A stretch of DNA of 39,677 bases from Planctomycetota bacterium (GTDB lineage Bacteria > Planctomycetota > PLA2 > JAEUHO01). Numbering within the stretch: position 1 is the first letter of the stretch; each line of letters begins with the position of its first letter. Made by a program: the position numbers and the translations under genes. The notes beneath the pieces were generated by a model. It did not search any database. It saw only the letters and a program-made list of their open reading frames with translations, and was not told where the DNA came from. The stretch spans positions 1 to 39,677 of the forward strand of contig JADZCA010000018.1 of assembly GCA_020851795.1 (NCBI GenBank), in the 5' to 3' direction. Shown one piece after another: positions 39,366 through 39,677 of this stretch.

Positions 39366-39425
39366 GCACCGCGGTGCCTGGCACCACGTTGCGGTGCCAG
39401 GCACCGCGTTGCGGTGCCTGGCACG
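39366..39425. repeat. Tandem GGTGCC(T/A)GGCACC hairpin array (three units)
   Basis: There are three consecutive 20-bp units: GCACCGCGGTGCCTGGCACC (39366-39385), ACGTTGCGGTGCCAGGCACC (39386-39405) and GCGTTGCGGTGCCTGGCACG (39406-39425). It belongs to the same family as the arrays at 2040 and 17030, but no start codon or TACGAT hexamer lies at the matching distance. Confidence 0.8.
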
Positions 39426-39677
39426 ACCCGCTCGCCCGACCCGCTGAGGAGCGGCCCGAGACCGAGGAGCTTCGCGACGCTCCGCACCGTGCTGCTAGAC
39501 ACCACGGCGCCATGCTCGCGAAATCCCCGCGTGGACCTTTCGCACGCGGCCGCCCGCGATTCGCTCAGGCCCGCGGGAGCGGCCGCGGCGACCGCGTACT
39601 CGCACCGCCGTACGCCGAGCCGCGGCCCGACGACGAGGAGTCTGCGACGAGGAGGAGGGTCGGAGGGGCGCTGCGCC

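Larger units (their letters stand above)
39241..39677. other. Gene-free region rich in repeats at the window end
   Basis: I see no convincing gene from 39241 to the end. It contains the second copy of the dispersed ~100-bp repeat, a three-unit hairpin array, a degenerate unit (CTGCTAGACACCACGG near 39490) and a small hairpin CCGCT-GAGG-AGCGG (about 39440-39453). The final 170 bp look like plain GC-rich sequence, possibly upstream DNA of a gene beyond the window. Confidence 0.45.

Noticed and set aside
39376..39395. TGGCACCACGTTGC resembles a sigma-54 promoter (TGGCACG-N4-TTGC)
   Set aside because: The GG-to-GC spacing is 9 rather than the strictly required 10, the same short spacing occurs in every array unit, and no gene follows at a suitable distance. 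It is a by-product of the palindromic repeat.
39265..39513. A short minus-strand ORF (82 aa) through the 39.4 kb repeats
   Set aside because: Most of it is translation of the GGTGCCTGGCACC repeat and there is no ribosome site or domain.

Overview
The window is very GC-rich DNA (well above 70% by eye) carrying 20 protein genes that I can support. No rRNA, tRNA, CRISPR array or transposase gene was found. The very high GC, several TM-anchored beta-sandwich proteins, giant secreted proteins with a conserved VPY-type N-terminal motif, a deoxyhypusine-synthase homologue and pseudopilin-type secretion genes best suggest an uncultured or little-studied member of Planctomycetota. Myxococcota is the main alternative. 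This assignment is inference, not a database result. Many starts are GTG, and several genes overlap by ATGA.

Layout. (1) 274-3963: two divergent TM-anchored proteins built from carboxypeptidase-regulatory-like repeats, separated by a tandem hairpin array. (2) 4134-15055: two tandem genes for giant exported membrane proteins (1156 and 2482 aa). Together they hold three paralogous modules, and the second gene looks like an in-frame fusion of two family members. (3) 15250-16986: another anchored beta-sandwich protein, again with a hairpin array upstream. (4) 17150-21777: a TetR regulator with a perfect 16-bp operator-like palindrome touching its start codon. It is translationally coupled to a three-subunit molybdenum hydroxylase whose FAD subunit has the extra four-cysteine loop of 4-hydroxybenzoyl-CoA reductase. 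(5) 21827-24743 on the minus strand: an acyltransferase-3 membrane protein followed by a further anchored beta-sandwich protein. (6) 24857-27698: a HAMP/SpoIIE-type phosphatase and a helical-backbone metallo-cofactor binding protein without signal peptide, separated by a 231-bp MITE-like repeat. (7) 27949-34503: a pseudopilin operon (PilX/GspK-like, a giant 1388-aa PilV/GspI-like protein with calcium-binding-type repeats, and a PilW/GspJ-like protein). (8) 34548-39240: a GT4 glycosyltransferase, a deoxyhypusine-synthase-like enzyme, a DICT-like protein and an exported lipoprotein N-acetylmuramoyl-L-alanine amidase.

The most interesting non-coding signals are these. (a) A two-copy leader element lies upstream of the pseudopilin operon and of the DICT-like gene. 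It has a small hairpin associated with CGATAG, then an 8-bp stem that differs between copies but stays paired, closed by a nearly identical 9-nt loop TNCGAACCC. (b) Tandem GGTGCC(T/A)GGCACC hairpin arrays sit at exactly the same distance upstream of identical TACGAT -10-like hexamers at two paralogous genes. (c) A 55-bp hairpin with a perfect 11-bp stem occurs twice, and one copy overlaps the stop codon of the giant membrane-protein gene. (d) A dispersed ~100-bp repeat has MITE-like terminal inverted repeats.

Functionally the window looks dominated by the cell envelope: anchored and exported beta-sandwich proteins, pseudopilins, an amidase, a glycosyltransferase and an acyltransferase. A separate catabolic-type molybdoenzyme operon has its own regulator.
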